Assembly (NCBI GenBank): GCA_947302655.1
Contig: CAMYVW010000001.1
Span: 124,001 to 188,000, forward strand
Length of the DNA stretch: 64,000 nt
Direction: 5' to 3'
Source of the DNA: an uncultured Mycoplasmatota bacterium
GTDB taxonomy: Bacteria; Bacillota_I; Bacilli_A; RF39; UBA660
The notes under the pieces are model-generated. The model saw nothing but the letters and a program-made list of their open reading frames with translations. It searched no databases and was not told the DNA's origin. Within the stretch, counting starts at the first letter, position 1. Each line of letters begins with the position of its first letter. The translations under genes and the position numbers were made by a program. Positions 17,372-26,669 of this stretch are shown here, piece by piece.

Positions 17372-18208
17372 ATAAACGGAGTATTAATAGTTAATAAACC
17401 AAAAAATTTTACATCAAGAGATGTTATAAATGAATTAAATCGCAAGTTAGGAACTAAAAAAATAGGTCACACAGGAACATTAGATCCAATTGCAACAGGA
17501 GTTTTAGTTGTAGTAATTGGTTCTTATACTAAACTTGTTAATGATTTAACAAGTTTAGATAAAGAATATATTGCTGAAATTAAACTTGGTATTAAAACAG
17601 ATACCGGTGATATAACTGGAAGTGTTTTAGAAGAAAATAATAAGTATAATATTTTCAAAGAAGATATATTATATGTTTTTGATTTATTTCCAAAAGAGTA
17701 TGAGCAAACAGTTCCTAAATACTCTGCTGTTAAAGTTGGTGGAAAAAAACTATATGAATATGCAAGAAATAATATAGATGTAGAACTTCCAAAAAGACTT
17801 GTTAAAATATATGAATTAGAACTACTAGATTTTAATAACGATGTAATAAAGTTTAGAGTAAAAGTATCAAAAGGAACATACATAAGATCTTTAATAGAAG
17901 ATTTATGCAAAAAACTAAATGCTATTGGAACTATGAGTAGTTTAGTTAGAACAAAACAAGGAAAATTTAGAATTGAAGATTCACATATTTTAGATGAAAT
18001 AAATATAAATACAAAACTTTTAGATTCTAAAGATATCCTCGATATAAAAGATTATGTATTAAATGATTATGAATACAAACTTGTTTCTAACGGAAATAAA
18101 CTTAACATTGAATTAGAAGATGGTTATTACAATGTTGTATATAACAGTGAAAATGTTGCAATTTATAAGTTTATATATAATGAAGGAAGACTATTAATGT
18201 TTTATTAA
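17372..18208 (+). CDS. truB: tRNA pseudouridine-55 synthase TruB, apparently starting at ATA
   Basis: TruB makes pseudouridine at position 55 of tRNAs. The 278-residue protein shows NGVLIVNKPKNFTSRDV, the catalytic-aspartate motif KIGHTGTLDPIATGVL, the YSAVKVGGKKLYEYAR loop, KGTYIRSLIEDL and a short C-terminal PUA-like domain. The start is the odd point: AGGTGAT (17361-17367) is followed by TTTT and then ATA-AAC-GGA-GTA, where the family has ATG-(N)-G-[VI]. The same spacing with a true ATG is seen at 59622. The only standard start codon in frame, GTG at 17363, is inside the ribosome-binding site. ribF, usually next, is missing; a broken kinase follows. Confidence 0.9.
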   Translation: MNGVLIVNKPKNFTSRDVINELNRKLGTKKIGHTGTLDPIATGVLVVVIGSYTKLVNDLTSLDKEYIAEIKLGIKTDTGDITGSVLEENNKYNIFKEDILYVFDLFPKEYEQTVPKYSAVKVGGKKLYEYARNNIDVELPKRLVKIYELELLDFNNDVIKFRVKVSKGTYIRSLIEDLCKKLNAIGTMSSLVRTKQGKFRIEDSHILDEININTKLLDSKDILDIKDYVLNDYEYKLVSNGNKLNIELEDGYYNVVYNSENVAIYKFIYNEGRLLMFY

Positions 18209-18230
18209 TTTAAACATATAAAGGTGATTA

Positions 18231-18855
18231 ATGATGAAATCTTTTTTTACAAAAACTCAAATAATTGATTTTCTTAAAAAGAATTACTATTAAAGAATCA
18301 ATTGTAAAGCATCAAGATTTATTAAAGATTGCCAATGAGCAAAATAAAAGCGATATAGTGCAAGATTTGAGTTACAAAATCGAAATGTTAAAAAATGTTA
18401 AAAAAGAGTTTTCTCTAAATGAACTATCAAATCTTACGTGTTTAAATACTCATGGGGATTATAATGTTTTACAATGTATTTATGGCGATGATAATAAAAT
18501 TAAAGCTGTACTTGATTTTGCTTCTGCATGTAAGATGCCAATTGCATGGGAAATCATACGATCTTATTCTTACCTAGATAAAAATGCAGCTAATGGACGT
18601 ATTGATATTGATAATTTAAAAGCATATGTATCAGAATTTATAAAGTATCAAGAATTAACAATATATGATTTAAGATATATGAGTTTATTATATTTTATTC
18701 AAATACTAACAAGTACTTATGGTTATAGACAGTTTTTAAATGATGAAAGTGAAATTGATATGTTTAAATTTGCTAAGTTTAGAACGAATATGTGCAAATT
18801 TTTATATCAAAATATAGATAAAATATCAAATGAAATTGAAAATATAAAAAAATAA
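18231..18855 (+). pseudogene. Remnant of an aminoglycoside/choline-type phosphotransferase (APH family)
   Basis: AAGGTGATTA leads into ATG at 18231-18234 and a 20-codon frame (KSFFTKTQIIDFLKKNYY) that stops at 18291-18293. A second frame, open from 18265 to 18855, gives about 190 residues that match only the C-lobe of an APH-fold kinase: THGDYN (catalytic loop), then AVLDFASACKMPIAWEIIRSY (metal-binding DF and the WEL/WDL helix). The ATP-binding N-lobe is absent, the catalytic-loop Asn is Gln at the expected spacing, and there is no ribosome-binding site for the second frame. I read this as a kinase gene with a large internal deletion and frameshift. A short expressed C-lobe protein is the alternative. 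Confidence 0.6.
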
Positions 18856-18908
18856 GTCAATATTTTATATATTTATTATTTATTTACTGTAAATTCATTA
18901 ATATTTAA

Positions 18909-18937
18909 TTGATTTTTACTTTTAAATATCATATAAT
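18909..18937 (+). promoter_or_regulatory. Promoter of rpsO
   Basis: TTGATT (18909-18914) and TATAAT (18932-18937) are 17 bases apart. The predicted start lies about 85 bases before the rpsO ATG. Confidence 0.75.
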
Positions 18938-18944
18938 TAATAGG

Positions 18945-19028
18945 AAGTTTGGATTTGGTTTAAACGCAACTCCATGCATTTATTCTAGATTTAAACCGAT
19001 TTTAAATTTTAAAAAGGAGGATGTAAAC
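18945..19028 (+). promoter_or_regulatory. rpsO 5' leader with hairpin, candidate S15 autoregulatory site
   Basis: GGTTTAAA (18957-18964) pairs with TTTAAACC (18990-18997), enclosing a 25-base loop. S15 controls its own synthesis through structured leaders in several bacteria. Here only the hairpin is seen; binding to S15 is inference. Confidence 0.5.
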
Positions 19029-19298
19029 ATGGCTGTTACAAAAGAACAAAAAGAAAAAATCATTAAAGATTTTAGAATTAATGATAAGGACTGTGGAAGC
19101 GCACAAGTTCAAATCGCAATTTTAACATCTGAAATTAATGATTTAACAGAACATCTTAAAACTCACATTCATGACTATCATTCAAAAAGAGGTCTTTTAA
19201 TGAAAGTTGGTAAAAGAAGAAAATTACTTGCTTATTTAAAAGAAAATGATGTTGTAGCATATAGAGATGTTATAAAAAGATTAAATTTAAGAAAATAG
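19029..19298 (+). CDS. rpsO: 30S ribosomal protein S15
   Basis: S15 is a primary binder of the 16S rRNA central domain. The 89-residue length is typical, and the family core is clear: GSAQVQIAILTSEINDLTEHLKTH, DYHSKRGLLMKVGKRRKLL and the final IKRLNLRK. AAAAAGGAGGATG lies just before the ATG at 19029; an in-frame extension to 18909 falls across the promoter and leader and is not coding. It is followed by a terminator and then by pnp, the usual order. Confidence 0.97.
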   Translation: MAVTKEQKEKIIKDFRINDKDCGSAQVQIAILTSEINDLTEHLKTHIHDYHSKRGLLMKVGKRRKLLAYLKENDVVAYRDVIKRLNLRK

Positions 19299-19328
19299 GC
19301 ACTAAAAACTTTTTAGTGTCTTTTTTTA
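19299..19328 (+). terminator. Terminator after rpsO
   Basis: CACTAAAA (19300-19307) pairs with TTTTAGTG (19311-19318), followed by CTTTTTTT. pnp follows 30 bases later, so partial read-through is possible. Confidence 0.85.
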
Positions 19329-19358
19329 TAAAAGTAGTAGAAAAGGAAGTAGAAAATT

Positions 19359-21557
19359 ATGGCAAAAAAAATATTTAAAATGGATTTCTATGGTAAAGAA
19401 TTAATAGTAGAAAATGGCCAAGTTGCTAAACAAGCTCATGGTGCTGTATTAGTTAGATATGGCGATACTGTTGTTTTATCAACTGCAGTTGTTTCTAATA
19501 ATGCAAATGTATTATCTGACTTTTTCCCACTAATGGTTCTATATCAAGAAAAATTATATTCAGTAGGAAAAATACCTGGTGGATTTATTAAAAGAGAAGG
19601 TCGTCCAACAGATGCTGCAACTCTTGCTGCACGTATGATTGATAGACCTATGAGACCAATGTTCCCAGAGGATTTTAGAAATGAAGTACAAGTAGTTAAT
19701 ACTGTATTATCAGTTGATACTGATAACTCACCGGAACTAACTGCAATGTTTGGTTCTTCACTATCAGTAAGTATTTCTAAAATACCTTTTGATGGACCTA
19801 TTGCTGGTGTTAAAGTTGGTCGTGTAAATGGTAAGTTTATTATTAACCCAACACCTGCAGAATTAGAAGAATCAGATATTGATTTAACTGTTGCCGGTAC
19901 TAAAGAAGCTATTAACATGGTTGAAGCTGGTTCTAAAGAAGTATCTGAAAAAGATATGTTAGAAGCTTTAATGTTTGGTCATGAAGCAGTTATTAAGTTA
20001 TGTGAATTTCAAGAGGAAATCATTGGTGAAATTGGCCAAGAAAAAATGGAATATGAAAAACTTGAAATCACTGATGAACTTAGAAATGAAGTTACTAAAC
20101 TTGCTGCTGATAAATTAGATGCAGCAATGCGTATTAAAGAAAAACTTGAAAAATATGCTGCAATTGATACAGTTAAAGAAGAAGTAGTAAATAAATATAC
20201 TGAAGAAAATGCTGATCTTGATAAAGATGAATTAACAGTATTAATTACTAAAGTTAAATTAGTTCTTGAATCAATTGAATATGATATCTTCAGAAATATT
20301 ACTGTTAAAGAAAAAACTAGATCTGATGGACGTAAGATGACTGAAATTAGACCACTTTCAACAGATATTGATTTACTTCCAAGAACTCATGGTTCTGCAT
20401 TATTTACAAGAGGTGAAACTCAAGCCCTTGCTATTACTACATTAGGAGCTTTAAATGAATATCAAGCTCTTGATGGATTATCATTAGAAGCTGAAAAACA
20501 TTTTATGCTTCACTATAATTTCCCAGCATTCTCAGTTGGTGAAACTGGTAGATATGGATCTCCTGGAAGAAGAGAAATTGGGCATGGTGCTTTAGGTGAA
20601 AGATGTTTAAAACAAGTTATGCCATCTGAAGAAGAATTCCCATATACAGTACGTGTTGTGTCTGAAATTCTAGAATCAAATGGTTCATCATCTCAAGCTA
20701 CTATTTGTGCTGGATGTATGTCTCTAATGGCTGCTGGTGTTCCAATTAAAGCTCCAGTTGCTGGTATTGCAATGGGATTAATTACATCTAAAGATGGTAA
20801 GAAATATACTATTTTAACTGATATCCAAGGTATGGAAGATCACTTAGGTGATATGGACTTTAAAGTTGGTGGTACAAGAAAAGGTATCTGCTCACTACAA
20901 ATGGATATTAAGATTAAAGGTATTACTAAGAAGATTTTAAAAGAAGCTTTAGATCAAGCTAAAGATGCAAGAATGGAAATTCTTGATGTTATGGAAGCTC
21001 AAATAGCTGAACCAAGAAAAGAATTATCTAAATATGCACCTAAGATTGAACAATTTATGATTAACCCTGATAAGATTAAAGAAGTTATTGGTAAGGGTGG
21101 AGAAACAATCACTAGAATAATTCAAGAATCAAGCAATGTTGTATCTGTAAGCGATATCAATGCTGTTAAGATAGATATTGATGATGATGGTAGAGTTTTA
21201 ATTTACCATACTGATAAAGATGTTATTGCTAAAGCCAGAAAAATGATTGAAGATATTACAAGAGAAGTAGAAGAAGGAAAAGTATATACTGGTAAAGTAG
21301 TTAAAGTTGAAGACTTTGGATGCTTTGTAGAACTTTGGCCTGGATGCGAAGGATTAGTTCACGTATCTCAACTTGCATGGGAAAGAGTAGATAAACCTTC
21401 TGATTTATATAAAGTTGGCGATGAGATTGTTGTTAAATCTCAAGGATATGATCAAAAGGGTAGATTAAACTTATCAAGAAAAGAATGTCTTCCTAAACCA
21501 GAAAAAAAAGAAGAATCTAAAGAAAATAAGAAAAATAAAAAAGAAACAACTAAATAG
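19359..21557 (+). CDS. pnp: Polyribonucleotide nucleotidyltransferase (PNPase)
   Basis: PNPase degrades RNA 3' to 5' with phosphate as a trimeric exoribonuclease and is part of the mRNA decay machinery. The 732 residues contain two RNase PH domains ([13 protein letters not shown] in the first; [28 protein letters not shown] in the second), an all-helical linker, a KH domain ([12 protein letters not shown]) and an S1 domain ([28 protein letters not shown]). The C-terminus is a Lys/Glu-rich tail. AAAAGGAAG precedes the ATG. Its terminator is shared with the convergent NUDIX gene. Confidence 0.97.
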   Translation: MAKKIFKMDFYGKELIVENGQVAKQAHGAVLVRYGDTVVLSTAVVSNNANVLSDFFPLMVLYQEKLYSVGKIPGGFIKREGRPTDAATLAARMIDRPMRPMFPEDFRNEVQVVNTVLSVDTDNSPELTAMFGSSLSVSISKIPFDGPIAGVKVGRVNGKFIINPTPAELEESDIDLTVAGTKEAINMVEAGSKEVSEKDMLEALMFGHEAVIKLCEFQEEIIGEIGQEKMEYEKLEITDELRNEVTKLAADKLDAAMRIKEKLEKYAAIDTVKEEVVNKYTEENADLDKDELTVLITKVKLVLESIEYDIFRNITVKEKTRSDGRKMTEIRPLSTDIDLLPRTHGSALFTRGETQALAITTLGALNEYQALDGLSLEAEKHFMLHYNFPAFSVGETGRYGSPGRREIGHGALGERCLKQVMPSEEEFPYTVRVVSEILESNGSSSQATICAGCMSLMAAGVPIKAPVAGIAMGLITSKDGKKYTILTDIQGMEDHLGDMDFKVGGTRKGICSLQMDIKIKGITKKILKEALDQAKDARMEILDVMEAQIAEPRKELSKYAPKIEQFMINPDKIKEVIGKGGETITRIIQESSNVVSVSDINAVKIDIDDDGRVLIYHTDKDVIAKARKMIEDITREVEEGKVYTGKVVKVEDFGCFVELWPGCEGLVHVSQLAWERVDKPSDLYKVGDEIVVKSQGYDQKGRLNLSRKECLPKPEKKEESKENKKNKKETTK

Positions 21558-21572
21558 TTGTTTCTTTTTTAT
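21537..21572. terminator. Bidirectional terminator between pnp and NUDIX gene
   Basis: A 15-bp stem AAAAAAGAAACAACT / AGTTGTTTCTTTTTT overlaps the stop of pnp and the stop of the convergent gene. It has T runs when read on either strand. Confidence 0.85.
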
Positions 21573-21982
21573 TTTGAATTAATTCTTTTATTAACAGCAT
21601 CGAAATATACTTTAGATGATTCAGGAAATGTTAAATTATCAGGAAGTGTATCAGAAAGCATTACTTGATTCATTTCAAATTCTTTGGGTAAATCACCAAA
21701 CTCAAGTACTTCACAGTAGCAAAGTAAACCATATGTTGATATTTTATACACACATACTGGTGTTAAATTAACTTTTATAGCTCCTGTTTCTTCATACATT
21801 TCACGTTTTGCAGCTTCTTCCCAAGTTTCTCCTTCTTCAATATGTCCTCCAGGGATTTCCCAACCATTTCTTTTAGTGTTGTAGCAAAAAACATATTTAC
21901 CTTTATACTTTGATACACAAACAACTCTTGTGTATTCTTTTTCGTCACAAACGCCAATATCATAAGTATTAATATCAAACAT
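21569..21982 (-). CDS. NUDIX hydrolase
   Basis: NUDIX enzymes split nucleoside diphosphates linked to another group, often as house-cleaning of damaged nucleotides. The 137-residue protein has a perfect NUDIX box, GGHIEEGETWEEAAKREMYEETGA, that is GX5EX7REUXEEXGU with the Mg2+-binding glutamates. The substrate cannot be predicted. The start has GAGGTGA seven bases upstream. It is convergent with pnp and follows the VanY-type carboxypeptidase gene on the same strand after 18 bases, so the two may share a transcript. Confidence 0.9.
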   Translation of the reverse strand: MFDINTYDIGVCDEKEYTRVVCVSKYKGKYVFCYNTKRNGWEIPGGHIEEGETWEEAAKREMYEETGAIKVNLTPVCVYKISTYGLLCYCEVLEFGDLPKEFEMNQVMLSDTLPDNLTFPESSKVYFDAVNKRINSK

Positions 21983-22000
21983 AATTATTTCACCTCAGCT

Positions 22001-23059
22001 TTATTTTAAATATAAATCGTAATATTCGTCAAGAGTTAAACCAGAATCTTTAACTTTCTTTGCAACATCTTTTCCTAAATATCTGATATGCCAGTCTTCC
22101 TCTTGATAACCTGTTATATTTTCTTTTCCTTCAGGAAATCTTATAATAAATCCAAATTTATCTGCATTATCTTTAAGCCACTTATAATCATCAGCAGATA
22201 ATCTTCTAGGTGAGTAGTTTGGATCGTTTAAATCGGCAGCTAAACCAGTTTGATGTTCTGAATAACCAGGTCTAGCAGAATAGGTATCTGCTAGAGCTTC
22301 ACCATCTTTATTTTTATAACTATTATACAAAGAACTTTGAAATGCATATGATCTATATGCCGTTGTTGCAACTAGAGTAATACCATCATTTTTAGCAGCT
22401 TCTACTAATTCCTTATATGCATTAGCAGCTTCTTCAACCATAGTTACACCACTATTATTAAATAATGGTTTTAAATTTTTTGGAATAAAGTTTGCATCAA
22501 GATAATTATATTTATTAACAACTACGTATAAACTATCAGGATCTTTAACGGGTTCTGTATCAGTATAGTACTCTTTATCAAGTTTTATATTTACTCTTGT
22601 TACAACATCTTGATAATCCAAATCAGAGTTCTTTTCTTTATATGATAAATATCTTTCAAAGTTATATTTATTAAAATTAGGACAATTAGTGTAATTCTCT
22701 ATAATTTTTGATATTTCATCAACACTAGTACTTCTATCTAATAGTATATTTATAAAATCAATGAAATTATCAATATCTACATAATCAATTTTTTCATATT
22801 TATTTACGTATTCACTTTGAAAATATTCATCAAATATAGCAACATCTAATGTTTTACTATATAAATTTGTATTAACTTTATCTTTAATTTTTAAATCATC
22901 CATTTTCTCAAGTGATTTTTTTGAATAATTAGATGTTGTTTGTTTAATTTTTTTATCATTATTATTATTTTTAAAGAATCTAAAATATCCAAACCCTAAA
23001 CATAGTATTATTAAAACTATACAAAAAATTGGAAATTTTTTTATTTTCTTTCTCTTCAT
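22001..23059 (-). CDS. VanY-type D-alanyl-D-alanine carboxypeptidase, membrane-anchored
   Basis: A zinc peptidase that trims the terminal D-Ala of peptidoglycan stems outside the cell. The 352-residue protein has an N-terminal anchor (about residues 8-28), a long spacer, and the VanY/MEROPS M15B domain in the last 150 residues. The metal ligands are in SEHQTGLAADLN (His...Asp) and EDWHIRYLG (Glu...His). The start at 23059 is chosen because GGTGAT lies 6 bases upstream; an in-frame GTG at 23071 is part of that site. TATAAT on the minus strand at 23076-23081 is a likely -10. It diverges from another carboxypeptidase gene (23181), which makes this a wall-remodelling locus. Confidence 0.88.
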   Translation of the reverse strand: MKRKKIKKFPIFCIVLIILCLGFGYFRFFKNNNNDKKIKQTTSNYSKKSLEKMDDLKIKDKVNTNLYSKTLDVAIFDEYFQSEYVNKYEKIDYVDIDNFIDFINILLDRSTSVDEISKIIENYTNCPNFNKYNFERYLSYKEKNSDLDYQDVVTRVNIKLDKEYYTDTEPVKDPDSLYVVVNKYNYLDANFIPKNLKPLFNNSGVTMVEEAANAYKELVEAAKNDGITLVATTAYRSYAFQSSLYNSYKNKDGEALADTYSARPGYSEHQTGLAADLNDPNYSPRRLSADDYKWLKDNADKFGFIIRFPEGKENITGYQEEDWHIRYLGKDVAKKVKDSGLTLDEYYDLYLK

Positions 23060-23180
23060 TACTATCACCAAATTAATTATAACATACTATAAATCTATTT
23101 ATTCTTATCCATATATATGTATTTTACAAAAAGTGACATTAAATATTAAATATCATCATAATTATTATTAGGTGATATGA

Positions 23181-24323
23181 TTGAAAAAAATTATAGTATT
23201 TATGATTCTTTATTTATTATTAATTCCAAAGGTTAAAGGAGCTGATATTTCTTTAAATGCTAAATCAGCTATATTAATTGAACCATCAACTGGTAAAGTA
23301 ATTTATGAGTTAAACCCAGATGAGAGACTTCATCCAGCTTCTATGACAAAGATAATGAGTCTAATTATCATAATGGAATCAATTGAAGAAGGAAAAATAA
23401 ATTTAACTGATGAAGTTACAATTTCAAAGGAAGCTGCAAGCATGGGTGGAAGTCAGGTATATATAAATGAAGGAGAAGTATATACAGTTGATGAACTTTT
23501 AAAAGCGGTATCGATTGCATCAGCTAATGATGCAGTTGTAGCTCTTGCAGAAAAGGTTAGTGGTTCGAAAGAAAAATTTGTTGAAAAAATGAATATCAAA
23601 GCAAGTGAATTAAAACTTTCCAATACACATTTTATGAATCCTCATGGACTAGATGAAGAAAATCACTATTCATCAGCAAAAGATATGAGTATTATGGCTA
23701 AAGAATTAATTAAACATAAAAACATATTGAATTATACAAGTAGATATGAAGATTATTTTAAGAAAAAAGATAATTCTAGTATCTGGCTTGTTAATACTAA
23801 TAAACTAGTAAAATTTTATGAAGGTATGGATGGACTTAAAACTGGTTTCACATCTTCTGCAGGTTATTGTTTAACTGCAACGGCTGAAAAAAACAATTTA
23901 AGATTTATTAGTGTAGTTATGGGTGAAGAAAGTATCGAAAATAGAACAGAAGATACACTAAAATTACTTAATTATGGATTTAATACAATAAAAAAAGAAG
24001 TTATTATGAGTAGCAGTAAACCAATAGATTCATTCAAATTAGATTTATCCAGTAAAGAAAAAGTAAATGTATATTTAAAAAATGATGTGGCAAGATTAAC
24101 TGATATTAATTCTGAAAAACTAAAGTATAAGTATAGTATTTCATATAATAAGAAAATAAACTTTCCTCTTAAAACAGGTGATAAAGTGGGTAAAGTAATA
24201 ATAACAGAAGATAATGGGAATATAATAAAAGAAGATTTAATAGTGAGAGAAAATATATATAAGATAAGTTTTATTAAATTATTTAAAAAGAATTTGAAAC
24301 TAATTTTATCAGGAAATATATAA
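23181..24323 (+). CDS. dacF: Serine D-alanyl-D-alanine carboxypeptidase (DacF/PBP5 type)
   Basis: A penicillin-binding protein that removes the terminal D-Ala from stem peptides. The 380-residue protein has a signal peptide ending near VKGA, the active-site tetrad SMTK (residues about 54-57), the second motif SAN (about 114) and KTG (about 220), then the C-terminal beta domain and a hydrophobic or basic tail that can anchor it. It starts at TTG with AGGTGAT four bases upstream; the nearby ATG is out of frame. In Bacillus dacF sits directly ahead of spoIIAA-spoIIAB-sigF. Here a sortase and an LCP gene lie between it and spoIIAA, but the neighbourhood is preserved, so a role in spore cortex or wall is likely. 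Confidence 0.88.
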   Translation: MKKIIVFMILYLLLIPKVKGADISLNAKSAILIEPSTGKVIYELNPDERLHPASMTKIMSLIIIMESIEEGKINLTDEVTISKEAASMGGSQVYINEGEVYTVDELLKAVSIASANDAVVALAEKVSGSKEKFVEKMNIKASELKLSNTHFMNPHGLDEENHYSSAKDMSIMAKELIKHKNILNYTSRYEDYFKKKDNSSIWLVNTNKLVKFYEGMDGLKTGFTSSAGYCLTATAEKNNLRFISVVMGEESIENRTEDTLKLLNYGFNTIKKEVIMSSSKPIDSFKLDLSSKEKVNVYLKNDVARLTDINSEKLKYKYSISYNKKINFPLKTGDKVGKVIITEDNGNIIKEDLIVRENIYKISFIKLFKKNLKLILSGNI

Positions 24324-24360
24324 AATAATTTGTTATAATAAATAAAACGAAGGTAGTAAA

Positions 24361-25092
24361 ATGAAAGAAAACAAATTATTTAATATTATATATAAATTGT
24401 TAATAATAATATTTATATTTTTACTTATTTACTCACTTTATCATATTTTAATTTGGAAAATGGATAATAATAAAAATAAAAAAATTAAACACAGTTTGGA
24501 AAGTTATATTAAAGTTGATAAAGACGAACATTATCGTATTAATTTTAATAAATTAAAAGAAAAGAACTCAGATGTTGTAGGTTATTTAAGAGTAAATAAT
24601 ACTAATATTGATTATGTTGTTGTAAAAGGAAAAGACAATAGTTATTATTTAAGTCACAATTTTAACAAGGATAAAAATATAGCAGGTTGGATTTTCATGG
24701 ATTACAGAAATAATTTAGATAACAAAAATAAAAACACAATTATTTATGGTCATAATACTGCAGACGAAAGTATGTTTGGTACATTAAAGAACACTCTTGA
24801 AGAAGAGTGGTATCTAAATAATGAAAATCACAAGGTATTATATATTGATGAGAAAGGTACTCATTATTATGATGTGTTTTCAACATACAAAATAGATAAT
24901 GAAGACTATTATCTTCAAATTGATTTTAAATCTTCAACAGATTTTAATAACTACATCGATGTTATTAAGAATAGATCAGTTTACAACTATAATGTTGATA
25001 TTAATGAAAATGATAATATTTTAACTTTATCATCTTGTGCAAATTTAGGAAAAAAACGAGTAGTCCTTCATGCAAAAGAATTATTTAATTAA
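24361..25092 (+). CDS. Class B sortase
   Basis: Sortases are membrane transpeptidases that cut a sorting signal and join proteins to the wall. This 243-residue protein has an N-terminal anchor (about residues 10-30) and a class B-like core with IIYGHNTADESMFGTL (catalytic His near residue 131), the cysteine motif LTLSSC near residue 225, and the Arg in KKRVVLHAK. Class B enzymes usually act on a few special substrates; no sorting-signal substrate is visible nearby. It follows dacF after 37 bases that include a TATAAT and the GAAGG site of this gene. Confidence 0.88.
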   Translation: MKENKLFNIIYKLLIIIFIFLLIYSLYHILIWKMDNNKNKKIKHSLESYIKVDKDEHYRINFNKLKEKNSDVVGYLRVNNTNIDYVVVKGKDNSYYLSHNFNKDKNIAGWIFMDYRNNLDNKNKNTIIYGHNTADESMFGTLKNTLEEEWYLNNENHKVLYIDEKGTHYYDVFSTYKIDNEDYYLQIDFKSSTDFNNYIDVIKNRSVYNYNVDINENDNILTLSSCANLGKKRVVLHAKELFN

Positions 25093-25094
25093 TT

Positions 25095-25127
25095 AAATTG
25101 GATTTTTTAAAATCCAATTTTATTTTT
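25095..25127 (+). terminator. Terminator after sortase
   Basis: AAATTGGATTTT pairs with AAAATCCAATTT around two T residues, followed by TATTTTT. Confidence 0.75.
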
Positions 25128-25167
25128 ACATCTATTTTTGATATAATACTTTTGCAGGTGTTGGTTT

Positions 25168-26580
25168 ATGAGTAGAAGAAAAAAAACAAAAACATCACCA
25201 ATAGTTAAATATTTTATCGTATCAATGATCATACTTTCATGTGTAACTGTTGGTTTAATAAAGTTTATAGATATATTACCAAATAATTATTTTGGGGTTT
25301 TAATCTCTGTTTTTGTAATAGTGGATTTTGCATTATGTTCACTATTATTAAGTTCAAAAATATTTGTAAGGATCCTTGCTGGACTAATATCAACGTTTTA
25401 CTTATTTATAATGATAGTAGCAATTATATATGAACTCAATACAATTGATTTTTTAAAGAAAATAGGTAAAAGTGAATATAGTACGTTAAATTATCATGTA
25501 ATGGTTTTAAAAAACTCTAAGTTGAAAAATATAAAAGATGTTAATGGTGAAAAAATTGCTTTAGTCGATGAATATAGCGATGAAGTTGTTAAATCGTTAT
25601 CTAAAGAAATAAATTTCACATACGAAAAATGCCTTTTATATACTGATTTATCCGATAAATTATTAACTGGTCATATAAACGTTATAGTTATCGAAGAGTC
25701 AGCTCTTCGTATCCTAGAAGATGAAAATCCTGATTTTGTTAATAACGCTAAAACAATACATAATTTTAAAATTGATATAAAACAAAAAGAGATTAAAAAG
25801 AGCGTTAATATTACGAAAAAACCATTTAATATATTTATTTCTGGAATAGATACATATGGAAAAATAAATAGTGTATCAAGAAGTGATGTAAACATTATTG
25901 CAACTGTAGATCCAAGTAGTCATAAAATATTACTTACTTCAATACCAAGAGATTACTATGTTAAACTTTATGAAAAGAATGAATATGATAAGTTAACTCA
26001 TGCAGGAATATATGGCATTGATACATCAGTTAAAACTATTGAAGAATTTTTGAATATAAAAATTAACTATTATGTTAAAGTAAATTTTACTTCGTTAGTA
26101 AAAGTGGTTGATACATTAGATGGTATTGATGTAGATTCCAAATTTGAGTTCACATCTATGGATGGTTATAGCTTTAAAAAAGGTATTAATAAAATGAATG
26201 GAAAGCAAGCTTTATCTTTTTCAAGAGAAAGAACGGCTTTACCGAGAGGCGATAAATCAAGAGGTGAAAATCACCAAGCTGTATTAACTGCTATTATAAA
26301 TAAAGCTATGAATAAATCAATTTTATCAAAATATAATAGCTTAATTAAATCCTTAAAACCAAGTATGGTTACAAACTTTACAAATAAAGAAATAACCGAT
26401 TTTATAAAGATGCAGCTAAAGAATAATAGTGGATGGAATATTGAATACATTAATTTAGATGGAACTGATGGTTATGAGTATACATATTCATATTCTAAAA
26501 ATAAACTTTATGTTATGATTCCTGATGAAACATCTATAAATGAAACATCAACAAGAATAAATGAAATCTTTAAAAAGTAG
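25168..26580 (+). CDS. LCP (LytR-CpsA-Psr) family protein with extra extracellular domain
   Basis: LCP proteins transfer anionic glycopolymers onto peptidoglycan. This 470-residue protein has three N-terminal membrane segments (about 12-95), then about 110 residues (YHVMVLKNSKLKNIKDVNGEKIALVDEYSDEVV..., HINVIVIEESALRIL) that look like a small solute-binding-type domain, and then the LCP catalytic domain (FNIFISGIDTYG, SRSDVNIIATVDP, ILLTSIPRDYYV, ALSFSRERTALPRGDKSRGENHQ). The arginines and aspartates that bind pyrophosphate are present. A membrane-plus-binding-domain layout of this kind resembles LCP proteins of streptococci and lactobacilli. AGGTG lies 10 bases before the ATG and TATAAT at 25142-25147. 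Confidence 0.88.
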   Translation: MSRRKKTKTSPIVKYFIVSMIILSCVTVGLIKFIDILPNNYFGVLISVFVIVDFALCSLLLSSKIFVRILAGLISTFYLFIMIVAIIYELNTIDFLKKIGKSEYSTLNYHVMVLKNSKLKNIKDVNGEKIALVDEYSDEVVKSLSKEINFTYEKCLLYTDLSDKLLTGHINVIVIEESALRILEDENPDFVNNAKTIHNFKIDIKQKEIKKSVNITKKPFNIFISGIDTYGKINSVSRSDVNIIATVDPSSHKILLTSIPRDYYVKLYEKNEYDKLTHAGIYGIDTSVKTIEEFLNIKINYYVKVNFTSLVKVVDTLDGIDVDSKFEFTSMDGYSFKKGINKMNGKQALSFSRERTALPRGDKSRGENHQAVLTAIINKAMNKSILSKYNSLIKSLKPSMVTNFTNKEITDFIKMQLKNNSGWNIEYINLDGTDGYEYTYSYSKNKLYVMIPDETSINETSTRINEIFKK

Positions 26581-26601
26581 CAAGAAATTGCTACTTTTTT
26601 T
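26572..26601 (+). terminator. Terminator after LCP gene
   Basis: GTAGCAA (26577-26583) pairs with TTGCTAC (26588-26594), extended by A/T pairs, followed by a T run. Confidence 0.85.
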
Positions 26602-26610
26602 GATATGTTT

Positions 26611-26617
26611 TGTCGAA
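26611..26617 (+). promoter_or_regulatory. Candidate Spo0A box upstream of spoIIAA-sigF
   Basis: TGTCGAA, flanked as TTTTGTCGAAAC, equals the known Spo0A binding-box consensus. It lies 53 bases before the spoIIAA start and after the LCP terminator, where the Spo0A-controlled spoIIA promoter lies in Bacillus. No clear SigA or SigH promoter could be assigned. Confidence 0.5.
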
Positions 26618-26669
26618 ACTGTAGAAATATTTTTCAGAGTAATTTAAAATGCAACAAGAGGTGATGATA

